A DNA stretch of 64,000 nucleotides, taken from contig KN817531.1 of the NCBI GenBank assembly GCA_000827495.1, positions 322,444 through 386,443 on the forward strand. Direction: 5' to 3'. The notes beneath the pieces were generated by a model. That model was not told the origin of the DNA, made no database searches, and worked only from the letters and a program-made list of their open reading frames with translations. This stretch comes from Hypholoma sublateritium FD-334 SS-4 (lineage: Eukaryota; Basidiomycota; Agaricomycetes; Agaricales; Strophariaceae). Positions 13,101 to 23,729 of this stretch are shown in pieces. Each line of letters begins with the position of its first letter. The stretch's first letter is position 1. The translations under genes and the position numbers were made by a program.

Positions 13101-13348
13101 TTCTTGGCCATTACATGCTACCCACGCTGTAGTCCCCCTGAAACTGACTTCTTTCCTACAGAATGGCAAGACCATGCTGCAAACTTGAACCTTCCTCTGA
13201 CTGCCAACTTGTGAGTCGTCACTTGACCATGCTGTCGTCTTAGGGCTCACTTAGCGGTGTTTGTCAATCCGCTTCGCGTCATTGACACTTCAACAGAGTA
13301 AATAACCCCGTTGCAATCTGGGAAGAAGTTGCAAGGAGAGTCTTCTGA
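10159..13348 (+). CDS. Secreted S41-family peptidase (CPAF-like / tail-specific protease fold)
   Basis: This is a secreted serine-peptidase-like protein of family S41. A signal peptide is visible (LRAALIAFVAASVAVSA, cleaved before TIDVPDHS), followed by a Cys-containing N-terminal domain (DPCAAIGDKKWVSPREVRAC). Next come the fungal S41 elements: FHIDLSRTFKRLNDGHCSW, AFLSSLLTGLQSL, the strand LIVDVTNNGGG split by an intron, and VAIVSNGRCASSCSLFSVVM. The Ser of SNGRCASSC lies where the S41 nucleophile is expected. About a dozen short introns interrupt the gene. The last exon reads NNPVAIWEEVARRVF, with TGA at 13346-13348. Fungal members have poorly defined substrates. The single upstream TATA-like box fits a regulated secreted enzyme, but regulation was not shown. 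Confidence 0.82.
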
Positions 13349-16300
13349 TTCTGAAGAGTTAGAGGAACCCGCCAGATTGGCCTCCAGGCTCATATGGAAT
13401 GATCCCCTTAAATTAAACACCTTCGTCTATATACCCCGAATACAGAAGCTAGTTCTCATCTCCCTGCAAGTTCTGTTCCTAAGTATCTTACACGTTGCGA
13501 ATTTGGGACGTCTCGTACGGATCATAAGACATCCATCTACCTGCTCTCTTCTGAGCTTCATTAACTTCAAGGGTCCATGGGTTTTGAAGCAACCGCGAAT
13601 GGCGGAACTCAACTCAGGGATTGACCGTTTGAAAATACTTATTGCGCATATTCAAGGCCTGACGGAGGAAAGCGGGCCGAGGCTGCCAACCCAGCGTTCG
13701 CAAGTACTTACCCCAACTATTCCGGCTTCAATCTTCAAACTATACTGCAGATCTCCATATTTCCATCGGCTAGGATACGGCCGACCTCACAAGGCGCGAA
13801 AGCGAATGTTTCTAAAAATTTCAGAACAAAGTTAGACGACCTGGAGAAGGGGATGCTTAAAGTGGCATCATAGTTGCGAACCTTGATTTGGGAGTTCGCC
13901 CTGAGGCTGAATATTGTAAGGATTGAGGAGCACACAGAAAAATTTCCAGGCTCTTTAAAAGCGTCCAATGTTAAATACTACTAGGCCGAGTTGTCCTGAA
14001 AAGGTAACTAAAAGAGTTCTCAAGATTACACTATCTCTAAACTGCCATATCCGTGGGTCTGCTATATGTTCATCCACATCTGTTCAAATTTAACTGAGCG
14101 TTTATCTACCAATAATTTCAATGCTTTACATCGTTGTGAACTCTTAAACCAAACCCACTTATCTCATCCTAAATGCAGGATATGTCAAAATCCACTTTCG
14201 ATAGTAGGCCGCTTGGGCTTAGTAGGCTTCTACAGTAAGGCTACGGCTTATGCTCCATTTGTCCGACACAGCTTATGCAGGCCAGGTGCAATTTCTCGTT
14301 GATTGACCTCGAAAACAGGATATTCTCTATAAGCTGTCCCCATCTCTTCCGCACGCCGCAGGCGAAGCACCGGGGAAGCGTGCAAAGTAAGCAAAGATAA
14401 TGCCAAAATACCCACAACACCTGAAGATTATGAAGCGTTTACACACAAGGCCAGAGAATGGCTCTCACAGCTGCCATTTAAAACCTACGCGGGAGAACTC
14501 GTTTCAGAAAGAAGGAGGGACCGGTGACTGGGGAGGGGTAGATCTGAGAGCTTTCAATCTCCTGGAGCTACGGTGCCACCTGGAACGATCTGTGAGAAGG
14601 GGGTATGTCGCCTATTAATATTACCCAGTATCGGGTAGATTTGAAGGCTTCACGCATCATGGATACTTTTATACATATGCGGTCCGTATAATAAGGTTCT
14701 AATCTGCCTTTCTATAATAAATATCAGGTGCGGTAACATGATACGACTATGATGGTGATGTGCAAAATATTTGACATATCTTTTGACCTGGTATTATTGA
14801 GGTAAACTGCCGAGTAGAAAATCATGACGCAGCTCAGTGGAAAAAAACACCTACCTCCTGAGAGGTCGCTAATAGCTGTGAGTAATCTTATTTTATCAAT
14901 CCCGCAGCTTGGCATTGAGAACGCAGAACATCCTCTCAAACTCGGCGATACTGGCCGCACAGCGACTAGATTTATTCCCTGTTGACGCCACCAGATTGTT
15001 GATTGCTCTCAAATCCGAGCACGGGGCTTTCCAGCTTGAAGAAGAACTGCGTCGATCACCTCAGAATGAAATCTGGACCGAATACAAGCCTCAGGTTGAC
15101 GGCGTTCTTAGATATCGTAGTCGCTGAAACCCACGGTGTTGGCGGTGATTTCACCGGGTATACATGCTTATAGCCCTTATACGCCGCAGTTTCTCTCACA
15201 GCGCCTCCACTGCTGCTCACGCTCGTTTCGGGCGTCAGTGAATGGTACACGCCGACGCTTATCCAGTTCGCCTGGGATGTCAAATTGAATACCCTCGGAA
15301 ATATCTACTTTAAATAAGCGGTGCCATACACGCATCCGTGTCCGGTATTCAAAGGATGTACCGCTTTTCTGCTTCCTTGTGGCAGAGTCGGCTATGCAGT
15401 GCGCGAAGTGGTCTCAGGTGGTCTGGAATCTGAGAGGCGGTTTGATCATCAGGCTCATTACAGTGTCGAGTTGCCGTTATTTGCTGCGAAAGAATTCCTC
15501 TGACTCGTTTACCGGCACTTGAGGGTAGCACCAGTGTATCGATTGCTTTGCATCGATGTAACGTCCCCATGCGGTGTGATACTTACTGGATTGGTTAGTA
15601 TACAGTGATGCGCACCGGGCGGCGCATCATTTCCTTTCTTGGGAGGTGGCGCACGCTACCGTTGGCGTTGATCCGTCCGTGCGTCACGCATGGTGGATAA
15701 ACAAATATAAAATTCCAAGAACACCCGCTGGATAGCCCACTACTTATCACCGACCTCAGTTCAAGAGTGGGCGATTTTCATATAGTATAAATAGACAATA
15801 AATCAATACTCAAAATGATTTGGTACAAATAACTGGACAAATGGGAAATGACAACACGCATCCCGATTCAGCAGCCGATAGATTATGCTCTAGACCATGT
15901 TGCACGGCAAGATGTTTGCAAAAAAGCTTACGTAGTGACGGGCGGCCTGCGAAATAAAATTTCTTCCTGAATGGCACAACACATGTATGAAGTCGGACCG
16001 CAATGCGATAAATCATTGCAGCCCTTGTCGGTGATAGTCTCCACGCGCGCCAGTAAATGGACTGCGAAGGTTTAATTTCTCTTAGATGAAGTTTGATGAA
16101 GTCCACATCGCGGCACTCGCGTGAAACGATTACGGCTAGGGAGCAAGCGGGGCGCCTAAATTAGTCAGACAACGGAATAGAGTTCTGCAAGATTGGTGGT
16201 GCGTGGGCTTTGAATAGAAAGAACGCACAGCGTCGAGGATTTGCACACACGAAGTCCGCGAGGAATCTTCCCGAGGTGCTCCACAGAGACTAACAAAAGG

Positions 16301-16700
16301 ACAGATTGCATTGCATTAACCTCTCCATTTCAAGTTCGTATCATCAGAATACTATTAAGTATTAGTCGGGCCGATCTTGCGAGAATATGGCGCGGCACCA
16401 TTAAGCACCTCGGAGACGGTCCGTAGTTTATCGCTAGTGGTGTAACAGGGTGTAACTTGCTTTCTATCTACTATCGCTTTCGGGTGCTTTCTACGACGCA
16501 GAATTGGGATACGCCACAACGTGGAGATAAGTACGCACGATACGAGCGCCAGCGCCGAGCGAGATCTGCAGAACCATCCATTTAGCTAATAGCACTTAGA
16601 ATGATTCCAATGCGAAGGATTGTCAATGTCCAATACGATACTAGGATCAATCACGAAGAAGAAGCAGAGCGGTTGAACGTTCTTCGAGAATAATCCAGAG
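13349..16700. other. Gene-poor stretch before the GC-rich island
   Basis: The open frames here are short and overlap on both strands. None shows a domain, a convincing intron pattern or a start context, so I annotate no gene. Composition is moderate in GC, unlike the island that follows. Degenerate transposon or gene remnants are possible but not demonstrated. Confidence 0.4.
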
Positions 16701-18385
16701 GCAGGCTTGAGGATCACGGTGGTTCCCCTCGGCGGCAAGGGACACAACGTTTTACATTGAGGGTTCCACTGTAGAATTTTAATGTGCTCCTCGAAACACA
16801 AGATAAAGGGGTCAACGGCATGGGCGTGAAGGCCCCTCGACAGACCGAGCTCGAATTTAAAATTGATGACCCCAGAAATGTACGTGCATACCTCTTCTGG
16901 CGTGCACGCCCACAAGCATCTCTATGGGTGCCGTGGTGCCGCGCGCAGGTGACGCATCGGGGATCGCGCCGGCGCTGATGCACGATGCCCCAAGCGCCAA
17001 GAGGACCACCTCGGGACCAGGATTTCCAATATCAGATTCTGGGGAGGAAAGGGAGCGCGGGGGCGCGCCTCCTGACCCCGGGCACAGTTGCAGCCTGAGG
17101 CCTCGTCTCCCCGGCCTTGCCCGGGAGCGTCGCGGCAAGACGCCCGCGCTATCGCCGCACGCCGACACGCCGCAGTGCGCCTGCCTGCCTGCTGCGCCTA
17201 GCGGGGTCGAGCACGCGCTCCTGTTAGCCGCTGCACGCCACCTCTGACCACCGCGCCGTTCTAGCGTGTGCAGTCCACGCCTGCGCCTGCATGCGCGTGC
17301 TAACAGGCGCGGTGGTCCCGTGCGGCGGGCCCCTACGCGCCGTGCCCGCTTCTCCCCGGTCGGGCGGGGGCAAACTGCACCCCCATCGCGCGTTGGCGCG
17401 CTGTGGGAGGGGGGTGCCTCGCGATAAATATGGGTTGAATGCATTGAATTGTATTTTGGACACTGGACAGCTGGGTGCCGTACACAGGGCACCCGCCGGC
17501 AGCGTGCGAGCGCGGCCCTGGGCGTCGAGCGCCAGCCTCGAAGCGCGAGGAAGCGCGCTCCTTGCGCGTGCGGGGCGTACGCTCTCGGTTCTTAATTTTC
17601 TTTTGCTAGAAATGAGTAGCCTCGCCGTTGCTGCGTGCCACTCATTATGCATTAACGTCGGTACGCGCTTGCTCGCGCCCACTGCACTGGGCGTATTGCA
17701 ATGAGCGATTTCTGCCGGGCCGGTGCTTGGAACCCCTTCAGGGCTGCCGTGCGTACATATCGACTGCAAAGGCAGGCCCGCCGCCCTCGCTGTCTGTTTA
17801 TTCAATTCCATATCCAATTATGTACAAAATGCCTCAACACACACAAGTGGCGCGCTTCACATTGTGTACACATGCAATGTGCCACCCGGCACCGGGCGCA
17901 CCGCCACCGCCGCGTCTACGGCCGTCGCGCAGATTACCGCAGGTAATTAATCGCCCCGCTGATAAGTATTGGCATCGTCTTTAGTTGCCGTGTCTTCAAT
18001 TAAACAGCGGGGCGCGTGGATCGGCCGAATGCATCGGTGCGGATGGAGATACGCATATGTACGTACCGTCGCGCGCCCTGCCAGGACACGCCGAACTCCA
18101 GGACGGGGGACGGTGCACGGGTGCCCGCGGGCGCCCGCGCGCCTTGGACCTGCTGCATAAGTGCAAATTAAACCCTGCGCGCTCGCTGCCCCATGCGTCC
18201 ATGTACGTATACCTACATAGGCTCGGGGCCAGCGCACCGCCACCGCCGCATCCCGACGCGGATGGGCGACCGCATTAGCTAAGCGTCGCGGCGCGACGCG
18301 ACGCGCCAACGCGCAGCACGTACGTACGTACGTACGCGCTGGCCTGCCAACAGATTAAAACAATGATTGGCGCGCGTGTCGCTGC
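16701..18385. other. Left part of the GC-rich island, no gene seen
   Basis: This stretch is CpG-rich with many overlapping frames and no recognisable protein motif. A 19-nt alternating run of ACGT lies at 18318-18336, and a (GACGCG)-type run at about 18291-18307. I see no promoter or RNA gene. Confidence 0.4.
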
Positions 18386-18960
18386 TCTGTTTTAATCTAT
18401 CACTGTCAGCTGAGGGCGGGATCGGCAGGGCCGAAGGGCTGGACGTGGCCGCGCCCCGACGCGCCCCGCCGACGCGGCCGGCGTCGCACGCTTTCTTGCT
18501 ATTCAGACGTATCAGAAAAGACGGGAATGTATGTAGCTTCTTCTCCACTTCAATCTATCAGCGTGTAGGTCCCGCAGGGCTAGGCGTGGTCCCCGACATG
18601 GACACCGTCGCACGCTTCCGCCTCCCCTTTACGCTTGCCCGGACGCGCCCTGCCGACGCGCCTGGCGTCGCACGCTTTCGTGCTATTCAGGTGTATCAGA
18701 AAAGATGGGAATGCGCACAGAAGCTGCTCAACTTTAATCTATCAGAGCGTAGGTCCCGCCGGGCTAGGCGCGGTCCCCGACACGGACGCCGTCGCACGCT
18801 TCTGCTACGCTCGTCCCGACGCGCCCTGCCGACGCACTCGGCGTCGCACGCTTTCTCAGATGTATCAGAAAAGGCGGGAATGTGCGCAGAAGCTGCTCCA
18901 CTTTAATCTATCAGCGCGTAGGGCCAGGCGCAGTCTCGCCGTCGCACGCGTCCCCTTGAG
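18386..18960. repeat. Tandem repeat, about 3.5 diverged copies of a 176-184 bp unit
   Basis: Units begin with the word GCGTCGCACGCTTTC at 18481, 18665 and 18841, spaced 184 and 176 bp apart. Each then carries the shared core TATCAGAAAAG, GGGAATG and CTTTAATCTATCAG. A partial unit precedes at 18386-18480, starting TTTTAATCTATCA. Copies differ by substitutions and small indels. The AT-richer core stands out in otherwise GC-rich DNA. Confidence 0.85.
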
Positions 18961-19109
18961 CATACCACGCTCAAATCTACCAGAACGCAAGCGGGCTGGA
19001 TTGGCGGACCGAATGGCCACACGCGCGTCCCCGCGGCCCGACGCGCTCCCCAAGCGCGCGCCACCGCCGCGTCCCCCTCCCCTTGACTGCCTGGCTTCCC
19101 CGCCCCTTA

Positions 19110-19730
19110 CCCCGCCGTCCCAAATAGACTAATGAATTACCAAACCCCGCCAAGCGCACCCTGGCTGCCTACCGCCCATATGCACCCGTCTGGCGGCGCC
19201 GCCACACAACCAATCGCGGTCCGCCCTATGTAGGACCTAAGTCGGTACGCATGACGAGCGGCGGCGTGCGTGTGTCTGCGCATGACGCGCAGATCACGCG
19301 CATGTATAGTACGCGAGGCGGGCGCCGCGTTTGCTTCGCGTAACCACACGCAGCCGTGGTTTGCGGTGGGTAGGCGTCCCCTCAGCACAAGAACTTGAAT
19401 AAAAAAGCGCAGGCCCACATCGACACGGACGCGCGCCGTACCCCGCCGTCCCAAATAGACTAATGAATTACCAAACCCCGCCAGACGCACCCTGGCTACC
19501 TACCCTTACCTACCTACCCTTACCTACCGCCCTTTGAACGCTACCACCCGCCGCGACGCCGCCGCCGCCGCCACACCCTGGTCGGCACGGTGCCGCACGG
19601 CGAGCAGCGGCGTACGTGTGCGTGTGCCTGCGCCCTGCGCATGACGCGCAGATGACGAGCATGTGTGAGTGCGCAGGCGAGCGGGGGCCGGGTTTGCTGC
19701 GCGTAACCACGGCGCGCGGTGGGTGGGTGG
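19110..19730. repeat. Direct repeat, two copies with a 331-bp period
   Basis: The string CCCCGCCGTCCCAAATAGAC starts at 19110 and again at 19441, followed each time by TAATGAATTACCAAACCCCG. Further matching blocks include GCGCATGACGCGCAGAT (near 19277 and 19636) and TGCGCGTAACCAC or its variant (near 19333 and 19697). The second copy has small insertions of ACCTACCCTT. Confidence 0.85.
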
Positions 19731-20189
19731 GTATTCGCTGCGCGCGCCTTTGCACGAGAAAGAGGAGAGCGCAGGTGCGCACCTGTTGGCTCGGAATAGT
19801 CAGGGCCTGCAGACTGCACCCGCGCGCAGGCTCCGCCGGCGGCGACGCCGCACCGTGACGCTGACATGCACTGTTGCAAGTTGCGGCGCCGCCGCCAGCC
19901 TAACCGCCGTGGGAGGCTCGGTACCGCGCGTTGGCGGACAGTGCCTATGATATGTAGAATTCCGGAACGCGCGTGCGTCCTCAGTCTGTTATGTAGTGCG
20001 TCTCGAACGTCTGCGACCGGCGTCGCATCGCGCTGCGGCAGAGCGTCGCAAGCGCCTCACGGGCTCTGAGAACGAATTCCCCAATTTATTTCATATGTAT
20101 TACTATAATTAACTTCCCCCGAAGTTCCCCCGTGGTGCCCCGCACTCGTCGCTTCGCGTCTCACACATGCACCAAGTTCCGTACATGAG

Positions 20190-20262
20190 ATAACAAAAAA
20201 TGCAAAAAACAACCGATAAATGCAAAAAAAAATTGATAATGCAAAAGTGCATCATACATATC
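20190..20262. repeat. A-rich short tandem repeat downstream of the polyol dehydrogenase gene
   Basis: Three imperfect units of 20-24 bp share AATGCAAAAA and end in CGAT or TGATAA. The patch is almost pure A on this strand and contrasts with the surrounding GC-rich DNA. It lies about 340 bp beyond the stop codon of the minus-strand dehydrogenase. Confidence 0.7.
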
Positions 20263-20338
20263 ATTGCGCGGCAGGCGTAGTGTACAGTACAGGCGTGGGC
20301 GACTACTTAACTTAGTTCTAGCATATAGCGTACTAGCG

Positions 20339-20370
20339 TAGGCGGGGCGGGGCGGGGCGGGGCGGGGCAG
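20339..20370 (+). other. G-rich run with G-quadruplex potential
   Basis: Five consecutive GGGG tracts, each separated by a single C, occur at 20344-20367. On the minus strand this is a C-rich element about 240 bp past the dehydrogenase stop codon, probably in or near its 3' untranslated region. Confidence 0.7.
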
Positions 20371-20601
20371 CAGCGAAAGCGGCAGGCAGGGCGGGGCTGG
20401 TGGGGTGGGCAGGTAGGTAGGCGTAGGGTGTGCGGGTAGGGTGTACAGGCGGGCGGGCAGGCAGTCCGAGCGGCGTGTCCGACTCCCGCGGGAGGCACGC
20501 CGGGCTGGGTACGTAGGGGGTTATGCAGGGCGGTAGGTATACGGGGCAGCACAGAGCTGGATATGATAAGACACGCCACGGGCGGGCGCGGGCAGGCGCG
20601 C

Positions 20602-21855
20602 TCACGCGGCAGCATCGGCAGGGTCGCCCTCGACGATGACCTTGAGCACGAGCCCGCCATTGTCGTCCGTCCCGCGCGCGAGCATCTCGAACGCGCGCTG
20701 CGTCTCCGCGAGCGGGAAGCGGTGCGTGACGAGCTTCGCGACGAGCTCGGGGAGCGTCGCGCGCCCGGGCGTGCGCAGCGCGGGCGGCACGGGGCGCAGG
20801 AGGGCGAGCGCCTCGGGGTACGTCCCCGCGTAGCGGAACGAGCCGCGCACGTCGACCTCGCGCAGCGCGAAGGCCGCGACGGGCATGTACGCCGCGCGCG
20901 TGCCCATCCCGACGAGCATCACGCGCGCGCCGGGCGCCGCGGCGTACACGCTCATCTGCACGGCGCTCTCCGCGCCCGTGCACTCGAAGACGACGTCGAA
21001 CCCGTCGGGCTGCGCGAAGTGCGCGAGGAGCTGCGCGGCGGTTGCCTGCGCCTTGGCGAGGACCTGGTCTGCGGTGCTCGGCGCAGGAGGCAGCTGGGTC
21101 GTCGGGCGGTTGATAGAGCAGCACGGGTCGGGGGCGGGGGAGGCGGCGGCGGCGGGAGAGGGCGCGGGGAGGCAGAAGACGTCGTCGGCAAAGGCGTGCC
21201 GCCGGGCAAAGTCGAGGCGCTGGGGGTTGATGTCGACGGCGACGACGCGGCGGGCGCCGCGGTGGCGCGCGAGGGCGCAGGCGAGGAGGCCGATGGCGCC
21301 GACGCCAAAGACGAGGACGGCCTCGTTGGGGACGGAGCCGAGCTGGACGCGGCGGGCGGCGTGGATGAGGACGGAGAGCGGCTCGGCGAGGGCGGCGAGC
21401 TCGAAGGAGACGTCGTCGGGGAGCGGGTGGAGGACGTGCGCGGGGTGGTTGATGCGCGCCTGCAGCGTGCCGTCGACGTGCGGGAAGCGCGCGGCGGACG
21501 AGCAGAAGCGCATGTTCTTGCAGAGGTTGTAGCGGCCGGCGTCGCAGAAGGCGCACGCGCGGCAGCTGATGCCCGCCTCGATGGCGACGCGCTGGCCGAC
21601 GTGCAGGAGGTGGTCGGCGTCGCGCGAGACGGCGGTGACGATGCCGGCGGCCTCGTGCCCGAGCACGAGGGGCGCGCGGACGGCAAAGTCGCCGTTGCGG
21701 CCGTGGGCGAAGTAGTGGAGATCCGAGCCGCAGAGGCCGGTGGCGACGACGGCGACCTGGGCGTGGCCGATGGCGGGCGGCCACAGCAGGCGGGGCTCGA
21801 CGCGGACGTCGCGGGGGCCGTAGAGGACGGCGGCGGAGGAGGCGGCTGGGGACAT
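20602..21855 (-). CDS. Zinc-dependent polyol dehydrogenase (sorbitol/xylitol dehydrogenase type, MDR family)
   Basis: This is an intronless 417-residue medium-chain dehydrogenase that should oxidise a sugar alcohol with NAD(P)+. Seen in the protein: the catalytic-zinc region TGLCGSDLHYFAHGRNG, then GHEAAGIV; the four-Cys structural-zinc loop CRACAFCDAGRYNLC; LAEPLSVLIHAARR; and the Rossmann motif VFGVGAIGLLACALA with acidic residue VVAVDIN, which favours NAD+. A Pro/Ala-rich insert (about residues 225-265, CLPAPSPAAAASPAPD) is unusual for the family. It is in frame and shows no plausible intron. The end is LVLKVIVEGDPADAAA. It diverges from the KduD-type gene at 22045. Codon third positions are almost all G or C, unlike genes outside the island. 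The class is firm; sorbitol, xylitol and L-arabinitol cannot be told apart by eye. Confidence 0.9.
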   Translation of the reverse strand: MSPAASSAAVLYGPRDVRVEPRLLWPPAIGHAQVAVVATGLCGSDLHYFAHGRNGDFAVRAPLVLGHEAAGIVTAVSRDADHLLHVGQRVAIEAGISCRACAFCDAGRYNLCKNMRFCSSAARFPHVDGTLQARINHPAHVLHPLPDDVSFELAALAEPLSVLIHAARRVQLGSVPNEAVLVFGVGAIGLLACALARHRGARRVVAVDINPQRLDFARRHAFADDVFCLPAPSPAAAASPAPDPCCSINRPTTQLPPAPSTADQVLAKAQATAAQLLAHFAQPDGFDVVFECTGAESAVQMSVYAAAPGARVMLVGMGTRAAYMPVAAFALREVDVRGSFRYAGTYPEALALLRPVPPALRTPGRATLPELVAKLVTHRFPLAETQRAFEMLARGTDDNGGLVLKVIVEGDPADAAA

Positions 21856-22044
21856 TTTGCGGGACCAGCCCCCCGCGCCCCGCGCCTTTATCTGCGCCCG
21901 GGCCGCCGACCCCGGGGCCCCCAGATCTGCCAGATCGGGCCCCCAGGCACGCATCTGGGATCGCGATCCCCGCGCCGACCTCCGCACGCCCCTCTCCGCG
22001 GGCCGCAGATAAGACCCCCCGGCGCGCGCCGTCCGTGCACGCCA
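21856..22044. promoter_or_regulatory. Shared divergent promoter of polyol dehydrogenase and KduD-type genes
   Basis: The 189 bp hold CGCAGATAAA on the minus strand (21896 down to 21887) and CGCAGATAAG on the plus strand (22004-22013). Each ends exactly 31 bp before its start codon. In between are repeated CAGATC/GATCTG words (21921-21936) and a perfect 14-bp palindrome, GGGATCGCGATCCC, at 21957-21970. The paired elements could be TATA-like core sites or GATA-factor sites. The central palindrome is a candidate site for a dimeric regulator. Function is inferred from layout only. Confidence 0.65.
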
Positions 22045-23319
22045 ATGCCCGTCCTCGACCTCTTCTCCCTCGCCGCCCACAACGCCCTCGTCACCGGCGC
22101 CTCCCGCGGCATCGGCCACGCCTGCGCCCTCGCCCTCGCCCAGGCCGGCGCTCAGCTCTGCCTCGTCCTGCGCCCCGCCGACGCCGAGCCCCCCTGCGTC
22201 GCCGCCCTGCGCGCCCAGCTCCCCGCCGCCACCACCATCACCGTCGTCTACGCCGACCTCAGCGACCCCGCCCAGGTCAGGGCCGTCTTCCCGCAGGCCC
22301 TCGCGCTCATGGGCACCATCGACGTCCTCGTCCACTGCGCCGGCATCCAGCGCCGCGCCCCCGCCGTCGTCTTCCCCGAGAGCGACTGGGACGACGTGAG
22401 TCCATGATATCATCGATGACGTCCCCGTGCGGATCGGCCCCGCCCTCTGCGTCGGTGCGGGCTTCCGAGCGCGCTGCGAGCCCCCGCTGCCCCGCTCGCC
22501 GCGGCCGCTCCGCGGCACCAGCGCTATTCTGGGCGCACCGCGGAGGGCCCAGACGCGCGCGAAATGGCGTGCGCACAGCGCCCGCGGCCCCCCCGCGGCG
22601 CTCGCACGCGCGCGCGCACCGCCGTCGCCTGCTATTGCCCCCGCTGACACGCGCGCCCGCAGGTCCTGTCCACGAACCTCAAGGCCGCGTTCCTCCTCTC
22701 GCAGGGCGCCGGCGCGCACATGCTCCCGCGCGGGCGCGGCTCGATCGTGCACTTCGCGTCGCTGCTCACGTTCCAGGGCGGGCTCACCGTCCCCGCGTAC
22801 GCCGCCGCGAAGGGCGGCCTCGGCCAGCTCGTCAAGGCGCTCGCGAACGAGTGGAGCGCGGCCGGCGTGCGCGTCAACGCCGTCGTGCCGGGGTACGTCA
22901 AGACCGATATGTGCGTTGTTCCGTTTGTGCTGCGCGTGTGTGGGCTGAGGATGTGTAGGAACGAGAAGCTGCTCGCGGACCCGACGCGCCTGCGCCAGAT
23001 CAGCGAGCGCATCCCCGCGGGCCGCTGGGGCGAGCCCGCCGACTTCGCCGGGCCCGTCGTCTTCCTCGCCAGCCAGGCGAGCGCGTACGTGTGCGGCGAG
23101 CTGCTCGTCGTCGACGGGGTGCGTCCTCTTTCTTGCGTTCCCATCCTCCATTCTCCCGCGCTTCCTCACGTTCCCATCCTCTCTTCTCGCGCGTCCTCTC
23201 GCGTCTTTCCTCCTTCTCGCGTGCCGTTTTCCTTCCTTCTGGCGCGCCCCACGCGCGCCTCCGCGCTTCCCTCGCCAGCTCGCTGACCAATCGCGCTGCA
23301 GGGCTGGATGGGGCGCTGA
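22045..23319 (+). CDS. KduD-type short-chain dehydrogenase/reductase
   Basis: This is a short-chain dehydrogenase of 258 residues, the usual size for the family. It begins MPVLDLFSL, followed by the cofactor motif [12 protein letters not shown] equivalent [15 protein letters not shown], the catalytic Ser in [40 protein letters not shown] and the end VDGGWMGR. This set matches 2-dehydro-3-deoxy-D-gluconate 5-dehydrogenase (KduD) and close gluconate dehydrogenases. Three introns are read at 22396-22662, 22911-22958 and 23119-23301; the first and last are longer than typical in this window. The gene is head-to-head with the polyol dehydrogenase, which suggests a common sugar or sugar-acid substrate series. 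The exact substrate is an inference. Confidence 0.88.
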
Positions 23320-23729
23320 GCCGCTGCGCATTACGTGTGTGCGAGACGAACGAACTGAACTTGGATTGGACTTGAATCTGGACTCGAAATTGACTTGGCG
23401 GACGACGAACGTGGCGGACTCGGAGATGGGGTGTGGAAGAGGCGGGCGGTGGGTACACGCATGGATAGATGACGGATGACGGAAGAGATGACGGAAGCGC
23501 AGACAGCCGGGGGGCGCGATCGTGTACGGTGTACAGGGACTGGACTATGATAAGCACGTTACGCCTGATTCCGATTGATGCTGGCAACGCGAACTTGAGA
23601 AGGTCAGGCGGGGTTCTAGCGCGTGCTCTCGCGTGCCCCAGGGTTGTGTGTACGTGAGCTGAGCTGGTTGGGGGGGGGGGTGCCGTCAGGCCGGCGACCG
23701 TCCCCTCAAAGAGGGTGCCTAGGGTGCCG
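23320..23729. other. 3' flank of the KduD-type gene, no gene seen
   Basis: No exon was recognised. A run of ten G at about 23671-23680 is present. Confidence 0.4.

Noticed and set aside
18386..19730. CRISPR-like arrays
   Set aside because: The units are long, diverged and lack unique spacers of constant length. The genome is eukaryotic.
20563..22407. A 614-codon open frame on the plus strand opposite the polyol dehydrogenase
   Set aside because: It is antisense to a clear gene in very GC-rich DNA, where stop codons are rare. Its protein is low-complexity (Arg, Ala, Asp, Gly) without a domain.
20602..23331. A single 909-codon minus-strand frame joining the dehydrogenase with upstream sequence
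   Set aside because: The N-terminal 490 or so residues are a shadow of the KduD-type gene on the other strand. The real dehydrogenase starts at ATG 21855.
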